DNA of 64,000 nt from Opitutia bacterium (GTDB lineage: Bacteria; Verrucomicrobiota; Verrucomicrobiia; Opitutales; UBA953), in contig BGOM01000004.1 of NCBI GenBank assembly GCA_003569245.1, positions 1 through 64,000 of the forward strand, written 5' to 3'. This document shows positions 43,222-52,284 of the stretch, piece by piece. Position numbers and translations under genes: made by a program. A model generated the notes under the pieces. The model was not told the origin of the DNA. It did no database searches and saw only the letters and a program-made list of their open reading frames with translations. The stretch's first letter is position 1; each line of letters opens with the position of its first letter.

Positions 43222-44138
43222 GCGCCGCCCACGAGATCGTCGTCCTGTGCGGCGGACGTTCCTCGGAAAGCGAGGTCTCGCTGCGCTCGGGCCGGGCGGT
43301 GGCCGCCGCCGTGCCCGGCGCGCGCCTCGTCGAACTGGCGACCGACGCCTTGCCCGCCTGGCTCGACCCCGCCCGGCACGTCGTGTTCCCCGCGTTGCAC
43401 GGCGGGTGGGGCGAGGACGGCGGGATCCAGGGCGAACTCGAGGCCCGGGGCATCGCCTTCGCGGGTTGCTCCGCCGCGGCCAGCCGCCTCTGCATGGACA
43501 AGGTCGCGACGAAGCGCGCGATGCGTTCGGCGGGCGTGCCGGCCATCCCCGAGGTGGCCTTCGCCGGCGACGCGAAGCCGACCGCGGCCGAATTGGTCGC
43601 CGCCCTGGGCGAGGAGATCGTCCTCAAGCCCTCCGACCAAGGCAGCAGCGTGGGTCTCTTCCTGCCGGTCGGCGCGCCGGCGATCGCCGAGGCCCTCGCC
43701 GCCATCCCTTCCGCCGGTCGCTGGATGGCCGAGCGCCGGCTGCGCGGTCGCGAGTTCTCCGTCGGCCTGCTGGACGGCCAGCCGATGGGGCTCGTGGAGA
43801 TCGTGGCGCTCGCCGGCGTCTACGATTACCGGACGAAGTACACCCAGGGCGCCTCGGAGTACCGCTTCCCGGCGCAACTGGAGCCGGACCTGACCGCCGC
43901 CATCGCGGCCGCGGCCGGCCGCCTCTTCGCCGCCGCCGGTTGCCGCGATTTCGCGCGCGCCGACGTCATGCTCGAGCCCGACGGCCGTTTCTATTTCCTC
44001 GAGATCAACACCCTGCCCGGCATGACCGAGACCAGCCTGATGCCCAAGAGCGCCTCGTGCGTGGGCCTGGATTTCCCCGCGCTCGTGCGCCGCATGCTCG
44101 CGCCCGCCCTCGCCCGCGCCACCGGCGTCCCCACCTGA
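43218..44138 (+). CDS. ddl: D-alanine--D-alanine ligase
   Basis: Ddl (306 aa) makes the dipeptide used by MurF. HGGWGEDGGIQGELEARGIAFAGC, KPSDQGSSVG and the C-terminal FLEINTLPGMTETSLMPKSA are diagnostic ATP-grasp and substrate motifs. The start is a GTG at 43218 that overlaps the murC-murB stop (GTGA). It is separate from murC here, unlike the MurC-Ddl fusion known in chlamydiae. Confidence 0.96.
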   Translation: MSAAHEIVVLCGGRSSESEVSLRSGRAVAAAVPGARLVELATDALPAWLDPARHVVFPALHGGWGEDGGIQGELEARGIAFAGCSAAASRLCMDKVATKRAMRSAGVPAIPEVAFAGDAKPTAAELVAALGEEIVLKPSDQGSSVGLFLPVGAPAIAEALAAIPSAGRWMAERRLRGREFSVGLLDGQPMGLVEIVALAGVYDYRTKYTQGASEYRFPAQLEPDLTAAIAAAAGRLFAAAGCRDFARADVMLEPDGRFYFLEINTLPGMTETSLMPKSASCVGLDFPALVRRMLAPALARATGVPT

Positions 44139-44139
44139 C

Positions 44140-45111
44140 ATGAGCCTCTTCCGACGACTCTTCGGCAAGCGCCCCGAGACCTTCCCCGGCCCCAAGGACC
44201 GCGATTGGCGCGCGCTCGTCCCGCAGTCCGTGAATCCCGTGCCGGGCGACGCCATCGGCCGGCGCCGCGCGGTGCGCACGCGCCTGCCCGTCGTGTTGAC
44301 CCTGCTTTTCTTCGCGCTGCTCGGCGGGTTGCTGTGGTACGTGGTCGACGAGGGCGCGACGGCGACGCCGGCGGCCGAGGGCGGCCTCCGCTTCAAGACC
44401 GACGGCCTCCTGGACGCCGATGTGGTGCGGCGTCTCCTCGCCGCGCACCCGGAAGGCGCCGCGCGCGACGTGCGCTCGATCAAGGCGGAGCTCGAGCAGG
44501 ATAACCAGATCCTGGCCGCCGACGTCGGCCGCGGTCCGGACGGCGTCCTCAACGTCCGCCTCACCGAGCGCAAGGCCGTGGCCCGCCTCGTGGTGACGCC
44601 GCCGACCGGCCCGATGATCGTGCGTCTGCTGGACCCGACCGGCGTCACCTTCGCCGGCGCCGGCTACCCCGCCGCCGCCGTGCGCGGCCTCCCCGAGGTC
44701 GTGAACTACCGCTCGACGGGCAGCGGCGACGCGATGATCGTCGAGGGCGCGGAGATCGCGGGGCCGTTCCTCGCCACGGCGATGGGCGAACGTTACCGCG
44801 CGTTCTACAACCAGTGGGCCGCGGTCTCGCTGGCCGATTGCTTCGGCGCGCACGAGGAAGCCCCTGGCTCGTCGCTCCGGGTCATCCTGCGCCCTGGCAG
44901 CCAGCCGGCGGACCGGCCGGCGCTGGCCGAGATCGTCTTCTCGACGGCCCGCTGGCGCGAGGAATTCGGCATCCTCAAGGCGCTCGACCTCGAGTCCCTC
45001 CTGCGCCGGCCCGACGCCACGGCCGCCGCCTACGTCCTCAAGCTCAACATCCTCAATCGCACCGGTCCCAAACCCGTCCCCGAACCCCGTCTCGTCCCCG
45101 TCGCCCGATGA
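44140..45111 (+). CDS. ftsQ: FtsQ-like cell division protein
   Basis: The 323-aa protein has a cytoplasmic N-terminus, one membrane helix (about 48-69, LPVVLTLLFFALLGGLLWYVV) and an extracytoplasmic region that starts with a POTRA-like segment (LRFKTDGLLDADVVRRLLAAHPEG ... RLTERKAVARLVV). The layout and its place between ddl and ftsA support FtsQ, which links early and late division proteins. Sequence similarity is weak as is normal for FtsQ. It overlaps ftsA by 4 bp. Confidence 0.8.
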   Translation: MSLFRRLFGKRPETFPGPKDRDWRALVPQSVNPVPGDAIGRRRAVRTRLPVVLTLLFFALLGGLLWYVVDEGATATPAAEGGLRFKTDGLLDADVVRRLLAAHPEGAARDVRSIKAELEQDNQILAADVGRGPDGVLNVRLTERKAVARLVVTPPTGPMIVRLLDPTGVTFAGAGYPAAAVRGLPEVVNYRSTGSGDAMIVEGAEIAGPFLATAMGERYRAFYNQWAAVSLADCFGAHEEAPGSSLRVILRPGSQPADRPALAEIVFSTARWREEFGILKALDLESLLRRPDATAAAYVLKLNILNRTGPKPVPEPRLVPVAR

Positions 45112-46349
45112 AAACCCCGCCCCCGTCCCTGCCTTCGCTCATCGCCGTCATCGACGTCGGCACGCACAAGACCGTCGCGCTCGTCGGCCAGCTCATCGAC
45201 GGCAAGGCCCGCATGCTCAGTTATTCCGAGCGGCGCACCGACGGGGTCGTCAAGGGCACCGTCACCGACCTCGAGAAACTGCAGCGCTGCGTCCATGAGG
45301 TCGTCAACGATGTCGAGCGCGGCGCCGGCCGCGCGCTGGCCGAGATCTACCTCTCCATGTCCGGCCCGGCCGCCGAGGGCGAGCGCGTCAAGGGCATCAT
45401 CTCCGTGCCGGCGGCGGACGGCCGCGTCACGCGGCAGGACCTGCTCGACGCGGTGGCCTCGGCCAAGCGCCTCGAGCCCCCGGCGGGCCGGGCGACCATC
45501 CTCTACATGCGCCAGCCGACGATCCTGGACAACCGTCCCGTGGTCAACCCGGTGGGCATGACGGGCCGCCGTCTCGAGGTCCTCTTCTGGCGCGTCACGA
45601 TGGACGAGGCCAACCTCCGCCTGCGCGTGGGCATGGTGAACGCCATGAGCATGATGCTGCGCGACTTCATCCTCGCCTCGCACGCCGCGGCCTGCGCCGT
45701 CGCGACCGAGGCCGAGAAGCAGGGCGGGGTGCTGCTCATCGACATGGGCGCCGGCACCACCGATTGGATCCTCTACTACAAGGAGCACATCCTCTGCGCC
45801 GGCTCCATCCCGGTCGGCGGGGAGCACATCACCAACGACCTGAGCGTCGGGCTGCGCGTCAGCCGCGAGACCGCGGAGGATCTCAAGCAGCGCTTCGCCT
45901 CGGCGGTCCACCGCGACACCGACCTCAACCAGACCATCTGGAAGGACGGCGACCGCGGCCTCGGCGACCAGCAGTTCAACCGCGGGACCATCACCAAGGT
46001 CAGCTCGCTGCGCTACCAGGAGACGCTGGATTTCGTCCGCAAGGACGTGCTGCGTCAGCTCGACCAGATCTTCCCCGACCACCCGACGAAGCTCGACCAG
46101 CACCTGCTGCCCTCCGGCGTCATCCTCACGGGCGGCTCCGCCAACCTCCAGGACGCCGCCGAGGCCGTGCAGCTGGTGCTCGGGCTGCCCGCCCGCGTGG
46201 GCGTGCCGGCCTTCGAGGTCGAATCCTTCCGCAAGCCCGAGTACGCCGGGGTCGTCGGCATGATGACGGCCGCCATCACCGATGCTCCGCCGCCCCGCCG
46301 CCGCCCGACCGGGTTCCTCGCGACGCTCCGCGACCTCTTCCGTTTCTGA
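45108..46349 (+). CDS. ftsA: Cell division protein FtsA
   Basis: FtsA (413 aa) is the actin-like membrane tether for FtsZ. PHOSPHATE-1 is seen as IAVIDVGTHKTVALVGQ and PHOSPHATE-2 as LLIDMGAGTTDWILYYKE. SIPVGGEHITNDLSVGLRVSRETAEDLKQ is the conserved central block and VILTGGSANLQDA the adenosine motif. The last residues GFLATLRDLFRF form an amphipathic helix that fits the membrane-targeting sequence. It is 2 bp from ftsZ. Confidence 0.94.
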   Translation: MKTPPPSLPSLIAVIDVGTHKTVALVGQLIDGKARMLSYSERRTDGVVKGTVTDLEKLQRCVHEVVNDVERGAGRALAEIYLSMSGPAAEGERVKGIISVPAADGRVTRQDLLDAVASAKRLEPPAGRATILYMRQPTILDNRPVVNPVGMTGRRLEVLFWRVTMDEANLRLRVGMVNAMSMMLRDFILASHAAACAVATEAEKQGGVLLIDMGAGTTDWILYYKEHILCAGSIPVGGEHITNDLSVGLRVSRETAEDLKQRFASAVHRDTDLNQTIWKDGDRGLGDQQFNRGTITKVSSLRYQETLDFVRKDVLRQLDQIFPDHPTKLDQHLLPSGVILTGGSANLQDAAEAVQLVLGLPARVGVPAFEVESFRKPEYAGVVGMMTAAITDAPPPRRRPTGFLATLRDLFRF

Positions 46350-46351
46350 GC

Positions 46352-47479
46352 ATGGAACGCCCTCCCGCCATCCTCCTCGTCGGCCTCGGCGGCGCCGGTT
46401 GCGCGATGGTCGCGCGCCTGGCGCCGGGCCTGCCCGCGGACGTGCAGGTCCTGCGGGTGGATACGGACGCCCGCCTCGTCGCCGACGGCGGTCCGGGCGC
46501 CGCGCTGCAGGTCGGTCGCGCGCAGACCCGCGGCATGGGCACCGGCGGCGAACCGGCCCTCGGGACCGTCGCCGCGGAGGCCGAGGAAGCCGCCCTGCGG
46601 CGGGCGTTCACCGGGCTCCCGCTGGTCGTGCTCGTGACCGGGCTCGGCGGCGGTACCGGCAGCGGCGCAGCCCCGGTCGTGGCGCGCCTCGCCGCCGAGG
46701 CCGGCGCCACCGTCCTCGCCTTCGCCACGATGCCGTTCTCGCACGAGGGCGAACGGCGGATGCGCCAGGCCAACGAAGGCGCGGTCGCCCTCGGGCAGAA
46801 GGCCCATGGCCTCGTCTTCGTGCACAACGACCTGCTGCTGCAGCAAGTGTCCACCGAGGCGCCGCTCTCGGAGTCCTTCGCGGCCGCGGACGCCTGGGTC
46901 GGCGGCGCGCTGCGGGCGCTCGCCGCCGCGTTCGAACCCGGCGCCCTCGTGCCCGTCGATCCCGCCGCGCTGCGCGGCATCCTCGCGAGCCCCGGTTCGC
47001 CGACCCTCTTCGCCTACGGCGTCGGCGCCGGTCCCGGCGCGGCCCTCCAGGCGGCGCGCGCCGCCGGCAGCTGTCCCTTGGCGCACGCACCCGGGGCGGT
47101 CACCAAGGTCGCCGCGCTCTTCGTCGCCGTCGCGGGCGGCCCCGCGCTGACGAGCGCGGACGCCTTCGAGGCCGTCGGCGCCGTCCGGCTCCGGTTCGGG
47201 GGCGAGACCACCACGCTCCTCTGCGCCCGCATCGACCCCGCCCTCGGCGACCGCGTCGAGGTCTCCGTGCTCGGCGCCTCCCTGCCGGCGCCTAAGCCCG
47301 CGCCCAAGCCGAAGAAAGGCGCGAAGGCCGTCGACGCGGGCCAGCCGCTCTTCGGGTTCGCGACCGAGGAGACCCTGCGCCGCGGACAGTTCGGCGGCAC
47401 CCCCATGACCTTCATCGAGGGACAGGACGTCGACGTCCCCACCTATATCCGCAAGGCCGTGCGCCTGCCCGCGGGCTGA
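46352..47479 (+). CDS. ftsZ: Cell division protein FtsZ, divergent active site
   Basis: The 375-aa protein occupies the ftsZ position after ftsA and shows the tubulin/FtsZ signature GGGTGSGAAP (99-108), an N-terminal LLVGLGGAGCAMVARL, a T3-like GMGTGGEPALG and a C-terminal VDVPTYIRKAV peptide of the kind that binds FtsA and other partners. Several usually fixed residues differ. The guanine-contacting Asn of FxxAND is Asp 180 (SFAAADAWV). In the T7 loop, the NxDxxD of typical FtsZ reads PVDPAA (201-206): the Asn is Pro and the second catalytic Asp is Ala, though the first Asp (203) stays. GTP hydrolysis or nucleotide preference may therefore differ. No second FtsZ is in the window. Confidence 0.9.
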   Translation: MERPPAILLVGLGGAGCAMVARLAPGLPADVQVLRVDTDARLVADGGPGAALQVGRAQTRGMGTGGEPALGTVAAEAEEAALRRAFTGLPLVVLVTGLGGGTGSGAAPVVARLAAEAGATVLAFATMPFSHEGERRMRQANEGAVALGQKAHGLVFVHNDLLLQQVSTEAPLSESFAAADAWVGGALRALAAAFEPGALVPVDPAALRGILASPGSPTLFAYGVGAGPGAALQAARAAGSCPLAHAPGAVTKVAALFVAVAGGPALTSADAFEAVGAVRLRFGGETTTLLCARIDPALGDRVEVSVLGASLPAPKPAPKPKKGAKAVDAGQPLFGFATEETLRRGQFGGTPMTFIEGQDVDVPTYIRKAVRLPAG

Positions 47480-47532
47480 GCGAAAGTCGCTTCCCGGTTG
47501 CGCCCCGCGCGCGTCCGCCTACGGTGCCCCTC

Positions 47533-48752
47533 ATGTCCGCCTTCGACGTCGCGACCGTGCGCCCAGACTTCCCGATCCTCGGGCGGATGGTGCACGGCCG
47601 TCCGCTGACCTACCTCGACAACGCCGCCACCTCGCAGAAGCCGGCGGTCGTGATCGAGGCCCTTCGGCGCTACTACGCGGAGCAGAACGCCAACGTGCAT
47701 CGCGGCGTCCACCTCCTCAGCGAGGAGGCCACCGCCGCCTACGAGCGCGCCCGCGAGGTCGTGGCCCGGTTCCTCGGGCTGACCTCCTCCCGCGGCTGCG
47801 TCTTCGTCCGCGGCGCCACCGAGGGTATCAACCTCGTCGCCGAGTGCTGGGGCCGGACGCACCTCCGGGCCGGGGATGAGATCCTCCTGACCCAGCTCGA
47901 GCACCACGCGAACATCGTGCCCTGGCAGGCCGTGGCCGAGCGTACCGGCGCCAAGATCGTCGTCGCCCCCATCACCCCGCGCGGCGATATCGACCTGGTC
48001 GCGTTCCGCGGCCTGCTTTCGGCCCGCACCAAACTCGTCGCGTTCGCGCACGTCTCCAACGCCCTCGGCACGGTGAACCGGCGGCCGAGATGACGCGTCT
48101 CGCCAAGGCCGTCGGGGCCACCGTCCTCATCGACGGCTGCCAGGCCGCCGCCCACTTCCGGGTCGATGTCCCCGCGCTCGGCTGCGACTTCTACGCCTTC
48201 TCCGGCCACAAGACCTTCGGCCCGACCGGCATCGGCGTGCTGTGGGGTCGCCCCGAGCTCCTGGACGCGCTGCCCCCTTACCAGTTCGGCGGGGACATGA
48301 TCCGCAAGGTCGACTTCGCCGGCACGACCTACCGCGAGGCCCCGGAGCGTTTCGAAGCCGGCACGCCGGACATCTCGGGCGCCATCGCCCTGGGTGTCGC
48401 CTTGGAATACGTGATGCCGATCCAGGCCGCCGCCCATGCGCATGAGCAGACCCTGCTCGCCGCCGCGACCGCGCGGCTCAAGTCCATCCCGGGCCTGACG
48501 ATCGTCGGCGAGGCTTCGGAGAAGGTCGCGGTCATCTCCTTCCTCATCGAGGGCGGCCATCCGCACGATATCGGCACGCTGCTCGACGCGGACGGCATCG
48601 CGATCCGCACCGGCCACCACTGCTGCATGCCCCTGATGAAGCACCTCGGCCTGCCCGGGACGGCCCGCGCCTCCTTCGCGTTCTACAACACGTTGGAGGA
48701 AGTCGAGCGCCTCGGCGCCTCGCTCGAGAAGATTCGCCGGATGATGGCCTAG
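47533..48752 (+). CDS. sufS: Cysteine desulfurase, SufS type (apparent frameshift)
   Basis: SufS takes sulfur from cysteine for iron-sulfur cluster assembly using PLP. The first part (from ATG 47533) includes LTYLDNAATSQKP and ANVHRGVHLLSEEAT; the second includes FYAFSGHKTFGPTGIGVLWG with the PLP lysine and RTGHHCCMPLM with the active-site Cys. The two parts are in different frames. At about 48079-48085 one extra C would turn VNRRPR-stop into VNPAAEMTRLAKAVGA and restore a full protein of about 407 residues. No residue is otherwise missing. It starts 53 bp after ftsZ. Its stop overlaps that of the convergent oxidoreductase gene at CTAG. Confidence 0.9.
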
Positions 48753-50440
48753 TCCAGCAGCTGGCCTTCCTTGAGCAGGATGGCGCGCAGCTTGGCGTAG
48801 TCGACGTCCTGGACCGCCAGTCCCCCGTCGATGGCGAGGGCGGCCGCGGCGCCGGCGCTCTGACCGAGGATCATGAAGACCGGCTCCATGCGCGACGAGC
48901 CGAAGGCCGGGTGGGTGGAGGAGATGACCGTGGGGACGAGCAGGTTGACGCACTCGGTCTTCTTCGGGCGGATCGCCCGATAGCTGATGCGGTAGGGCTT
49001 GGGCACGGCGTAGTCGAACTGGCCGTCGAGGCCGACCATGTCGCCCGGCCAGTTCTGCTGGGCGGCGGTGATCTCCTCCGGCTTCGAGGTGCGCAGGTGG
49101 GTGATGTGCGCGTCCTTGGCCGTCTTGTAGATGATCCGGCGCACGACGTGCGAGTCCATGATGAAGCTGCCGAGGCCGACCGAATCCTCGACCTTGGTCT
49201 TTCCGAGGCAGTCGTGTTCGGTGAGCACGTAGTCGCCGCGGAGACGGCGACCTTCGCGCACGTAGAGTTCGTGCGGCCAGCCGGCGGTCTCCGGGAATTC
49301 CTTCTTCGGGAGTCCGAACTGCGCCACGCGGGCGCGGAGCTCGGCCGGGATGCCCGGGTCGTGGGCGAGGAAGTAGAGGTAGCCCTGCTGGTAGTTCACA
49401 TGGTCCTGGAAGATCCGTTCACGTTCCTCGTAGCTCCCTTCGGCCCAGCCGAAGCTGCCGCCCACGTAGTCGAGCGAAACCGGTCCGGCGCTATTGCAGT
49501 CGCCTTCGTTGAGTTTCAGCGGCCCGCGGGAGTAGATGAGGTTCCACCAGGTGGAATCAGGCGCCGCGTTCACGTAGCGCTTGAGCAGCTCATAGCGCGC
49601 GGGACGGTAATCAGCCGGCTTGGGCCAGGGCAGGGGATCTTTCTTGGTCGCGAAGACGCGGAAGCAGAAGGGCTGGTAGCGCTTGTCAGCCTTGCCGTGG
49701 TCTTCGACGGCATATGGCGTGCCATCGACCCCTTCGATGACGCCGCTGCGGGGGTCGCCGGGTACCACATAGGGGTCCACGCGCCATTGGAAGTTATGCG
49801 GCGCGGAACGCGCGCCGATCTGGATGCCGTTGAGCCTCTCGCCGAACTCGGCGTTGGCTTCGCGACCGGCGACGTGCGCGACGCCCGCGCGGGCGATGAG
49901 GTCGCCCTCGTACGTCGTGTCCATGAAGACCTTGCCTCGGGCGCTGTTGCCGTTCTCGAAGACGAGCTTCGTGAGCCGGTCGCCTTGCTTCTCCGCCTGC
50001 GCGAGGCGGTGTTCGAAGAAGACAGGGACATCAAGGTCGGTGAGCATCGTCAGGAAGAGCGTCTCGACCTCGGCGGGGCTTTGGACCTGCTTCTTGAAGA
50101 AATCGAGGAAGACCGTCTTGGCCATCCCGCCGATGGATTCCTTCTTGCCGTAGTCCACGTCGCTCAGGCCGGAGGAAGACATCCCGCCGACGTGGCGGCG
50201 GAAGACGAAGATGCCGACGGACTTCCCCATCTTCTTCGCCTGGCAGGCGGCGGAGACCGCCGCGGGGCTGGCGCCGTAGATCACTACGTCGAAGTCGTAG
50301 GTCTTCGGCTCGGCGACCAGGGGGACGGGGTAGTAATACTTCAGGCCCGGGTTCGGGTTCGTCGGTCGGGGGAGTTCCTTGGCGAGCAGGCTGGCCGTGA
50401 GCATCGCGGTCAGGACCAGGAGGCGGGAAGGGCGGAGCAT
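48749..50440 (-). CDS. Secreted FAD-dependent oxidoreductase
   Basis: The 563-aa protein has a signal peptide (MLRPSRLLVLTAMLTASLLA) and an FAD-binding Rossmann start (YDFDVVIYGASPAAVSAACQAKKMGKSVGIFVFRRHVGGMSSSGL), matching the FAD_oxidored family. GKVFMDTTYEGDLIARAGV and GLGSFIMDSHVVRR and the C-terminal HPAFGSSRMEPVFMILGQSAGAAAALAI are further family blocks. Such exported flavoproteins are frequent in Verrucomicrobia and Planctomycetes with carbohydrate-degradation genes; no substrate is known. I start at the ATG at 50440, which gives a proper signal peptide. Confidence 0.85.
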   Translation of the reverse strand: MLRPSRLLVLTAMLTASLLAKELPRPTNPNPGLKYYYPVPLVAEPKTYDFDVVIYGASPAAVSAACQAKKMGKSVGIFVFRRHVGGMSSSGLSDVDYGKKESIGGMAKTVFLDFFKKQVQSPAEVETLFLTMLTDLDVPVFFEHRLAQAEKQGDRLTKLVFENGNSARGKVFMDTTYEGDLIARAGVAHVAGREANAEFGERLNGIQIGARSAPHNFQWRVDPYVVPGDPRSGVIEGVDGTPYAVEDHGKADKRYQPFCFRVFATKKDPLPWPKPADYRPARYELLKRYVNAAPDSTWWNLIYSRGPLKLNEGDCNSAGPVSLDYVGGSFGWAEGSYEERERIFQDHVNYQQGYLYFLAHDPGIPAELRARVAQFGLPKKEFPETAGWPHELYVREGRRLRGDYVLTEHDCLGKTKVEDSVGLGSFIMDSHVVRRIIYKTAKDAHITHLRTSKPEEITAAQQNWPGDMVGLDGQFDYAVPKPYRISYRAIRPKKTECVNLLVPTVISSTHPAFGSSRMEPVFMILGQSAGAAAALAIDGGLAVQDVDYAKLRAILLKEGQLLD

Positions 50441-50534
50441 GGGGGAGGTGATGGCTTCTAATCGACGGGCAATAAAAGGCAATCCGGCACCTAGCCCAGG
50501 GGTGCCGGTGTCGGATGGCTTGAATCCTCCGAGG

Positions 50535-51659
50535 TCACGTCGCCCCGGCGTTCGTCCGGCGGATCACGTCGAGGATGCCCTGGATCTCCCAGTTGCGGGC
50601 CGGTCCTTCCAGTCCGAGGAGCTGGCGGGCTTCGCGCACATCCTCCGGGTGGTTGCCCGGCGGCCAATCCATCCAGACGTCCGCGAGCGGGGCGCGCGGC
50701 GCGGTCAGCAACGGCAGGAGCGCGTTGATGGCCAGGGTGTCCGCGCGACCGTCCGGCAGTACCCGGCAAAGGATCTCGTCAATCAGCCGACGGCGATGGC
50801 CGGGCAGGGGAACCGTGGGCAGGTCCGCGCCCCAGGCCTTCAGTTCGGCGCGCCAATCGGGACGCAGGCGGTTCAGCTCGAGGTATTGCGCCAGCCGGCG
50901 GTAAGGGTGGCCCGCCGGTCGCAGCCCGCGCAGGCGCCAGCGGCCGCACTTCTCCATGTAGAGCCCGTCGAGCCCGAGCAGCAGCATCTCCGCGGGCGCA
51001 TGGCTGCGGGCCAGCTCGCACATCGGACCCCGGTTGCCGCCGAGCCCGAGCGACTCCATCACCAATTCATGGCAGGCGGACTCCCAGCCGACCTCGCGGA
51101 TCCGCTGCCGGGCCAGCCGCTGTTTCGCCGCCCAGCGAAGGTTGGCCCGGCGCCGCAGCCCGCGGGTCAGCTCTTCCTCCGCCGTGCGGACACGTCGGGC
51201 CACCTCGCCCGCCCGGCCGCGCAGCTCCAGCAAGGCATCCTCCTCGGCGAGATCCTCCAGATCGCGCGGCAGATGCGGCAACAGCACGACCGCCTCGGGC
51301 TCATGGCCGCTCGCCGTCCGCACCGTGCGCAGGCCGGGCAGCAGCACCGCATGCAGCACGACTCCGCCGAAGCGAGGGTCCTTCTGGTGCCCGTGCGCTT
51401 CCCAGTCCGCGCAGCGCAGGTGGATCTCGACATCCCCGCGCACCCGGTGACCGCCCACGCGCAGTTCCGCGCCCAGGAAATCAGGTCCCGCCCCGCGGTT
51501 CCAATCGCCCGGGCTCACGACCTCGACCGTCGCTCCCGATGCGGCGGGCATCGGGCCGCGCACCTCGCCGGAGGCCCACAGCCGTTGGATCGCCCGTTCG
51601 CCGATGGCGAAGGGGCCGTAAGGACCCTCGATTTCCTCCACGCGATCGCAGGTGCTCAT
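50535..51659 (-). CDS. DUF2851 family protein
   Basis: The 374-aa protein starts MSTCDRVEEIEGPYGPFAIGERAIQRLW and shows GDWNRGAGPDFLGAELRVGGHRVRGDVEIHLRCADWEAHGHQKDPRFGGVVLHAVL, a block with several Asp, Glu and His residues that typifies DUF2851. The central part is helical and Arg-rich. A nuclease-like role has been considered for this family but I see no proof here. The ATG at 51659 is used; longer readings run into the tRNA-Ser gene region. Confidence 0.82.
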   Translation of the reverse strand: MSTCDRVEEIEGPYGPFAIGERAIQRLWASGEVRGPMPAASGATVEVVSPGDWNRGAGPDFLGAELRVGGHRVRGDVEIHLRCADWEAHGHQKDPRFGGVVLHAVLLPGLRTVRTASGHEPEAVVLLPHLPRDLEDLAEEDALLELRGRAGEVARRVRTAEEELTRGLRRRANLRWAAKQRLARQRIREVGWESACHELVMESLGLGGNRGPMCELARSHAPAEMLLLGLDGLYMEKCGRWRLRGLRPAGHPYRRLAQYLELNRLRPDWRAELKAWGADLPTVPLPGHRRRLIDEILCRVLPDGRADTLAINALLPLLTAPRAPLADVWMDWPPGNHPEDVREARQLLGLEGPARNWEIQGILDVIRRTNAGAT

Positions 51660-51731
51660 GCGTGGAGCCAAGCCGAACTCCTGGCGCAGGGGAAAACAGG
51701 AGAAAGACCAAGGGTAATCCTCCGAATCCGC

Positions 51732-51760
51732 TTGAGAGGAAACCCCGGCGACCCTTGAAT
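51732..51760 (+). promoter_or_regulatory. Candidate promoter of tRNA-Ser
   Basis: TTGAGA at 51732-51737 and TTGAAT at 51755-51760 are separated by 17 bp and end 9 bp before the mature tRNA. The -35 is good and the -10 matches four of six consensus bases. Confidence 0.5.
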
Positions 51761-51769
51761 CCTGCGCAC

Positions 51770-51855
<86 letters not shown>

Positions 51856-51974
51856 GCGTCAGCGCGAGAGGAGGGATGAGAACCCTTGGGTTCGGCGAAG
51901 GCCGGCAGGCCGAGCAGACAATGCTTTGTTTAGGGCCAGGGTCAGGGCTAGGGTCAGGGGCAGGAAAGGCAGCG

Positions 51975-52049
51975 GGTAGGGCTGACCGTCCCGGTCGGCC
52001 GAACATCTGTCGAATCAGCGGCGGACGCGCAGGGACGCTCGTCCCACCC
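51975..52049 (-). repeat. MITE-like GGTAGGG element, inverted copy
   Basis: It opens GGTAGGGCTGACCGTCCCGG and closes GGGACGCTCGTCCCACCC, so both halves of the 11127-11180 element are present in reverse orientation, with about 20 bp of unrelated sequence between. Confidence 0.6.
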
Positions 52050-52083
52050 TGCGCTAAGCGCGCCAGAAGTGGCATCAGGTCCC

Positions 52084-52136
52084 CTCGACGCAGTACTCGA
52101 TCCAGAACACGATTTAGAACTCGACGCAGCACTCCG
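52084..52136 (+). repeat. Tandem ACTCGATCCAG repeat
   Basis: Four imperfect units of CTCGACGCAGTACTCGATCC type lie in a row. They match the reverse complement of 10984-11031. Confidence 0.55.
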
Positions 52137-52170
52137 TGATTTCCACCTGTCCCTTTCAATCGTCTCCCTC

Positions 52171-52212
52171 GTCCGTACTCTGTCATCCGTACTCTGTACT
52201 CCATCCTCTGCC
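52171..52212 (+). repeat. CCGTACTCTGT tandem repeat
   Basis: Three copies of a TCCGTACTCTGT-like unit. I did not see this one in the other gaps. Confidence 0.55.
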
Positions 52213-52284
52213 CCTAGCCCTCTCTCATTCCCCTCCCTCATTTGACAACCCTTCCGCCGAGGGCAAACCGCCGGGCCTTCACCC

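Noticed and set aside
52084-52212. Possible CRISPR array after tRNA-Ser
   Set aside because: Units are short and contiguous, with no regular unique spacers and no cas genes in the window.
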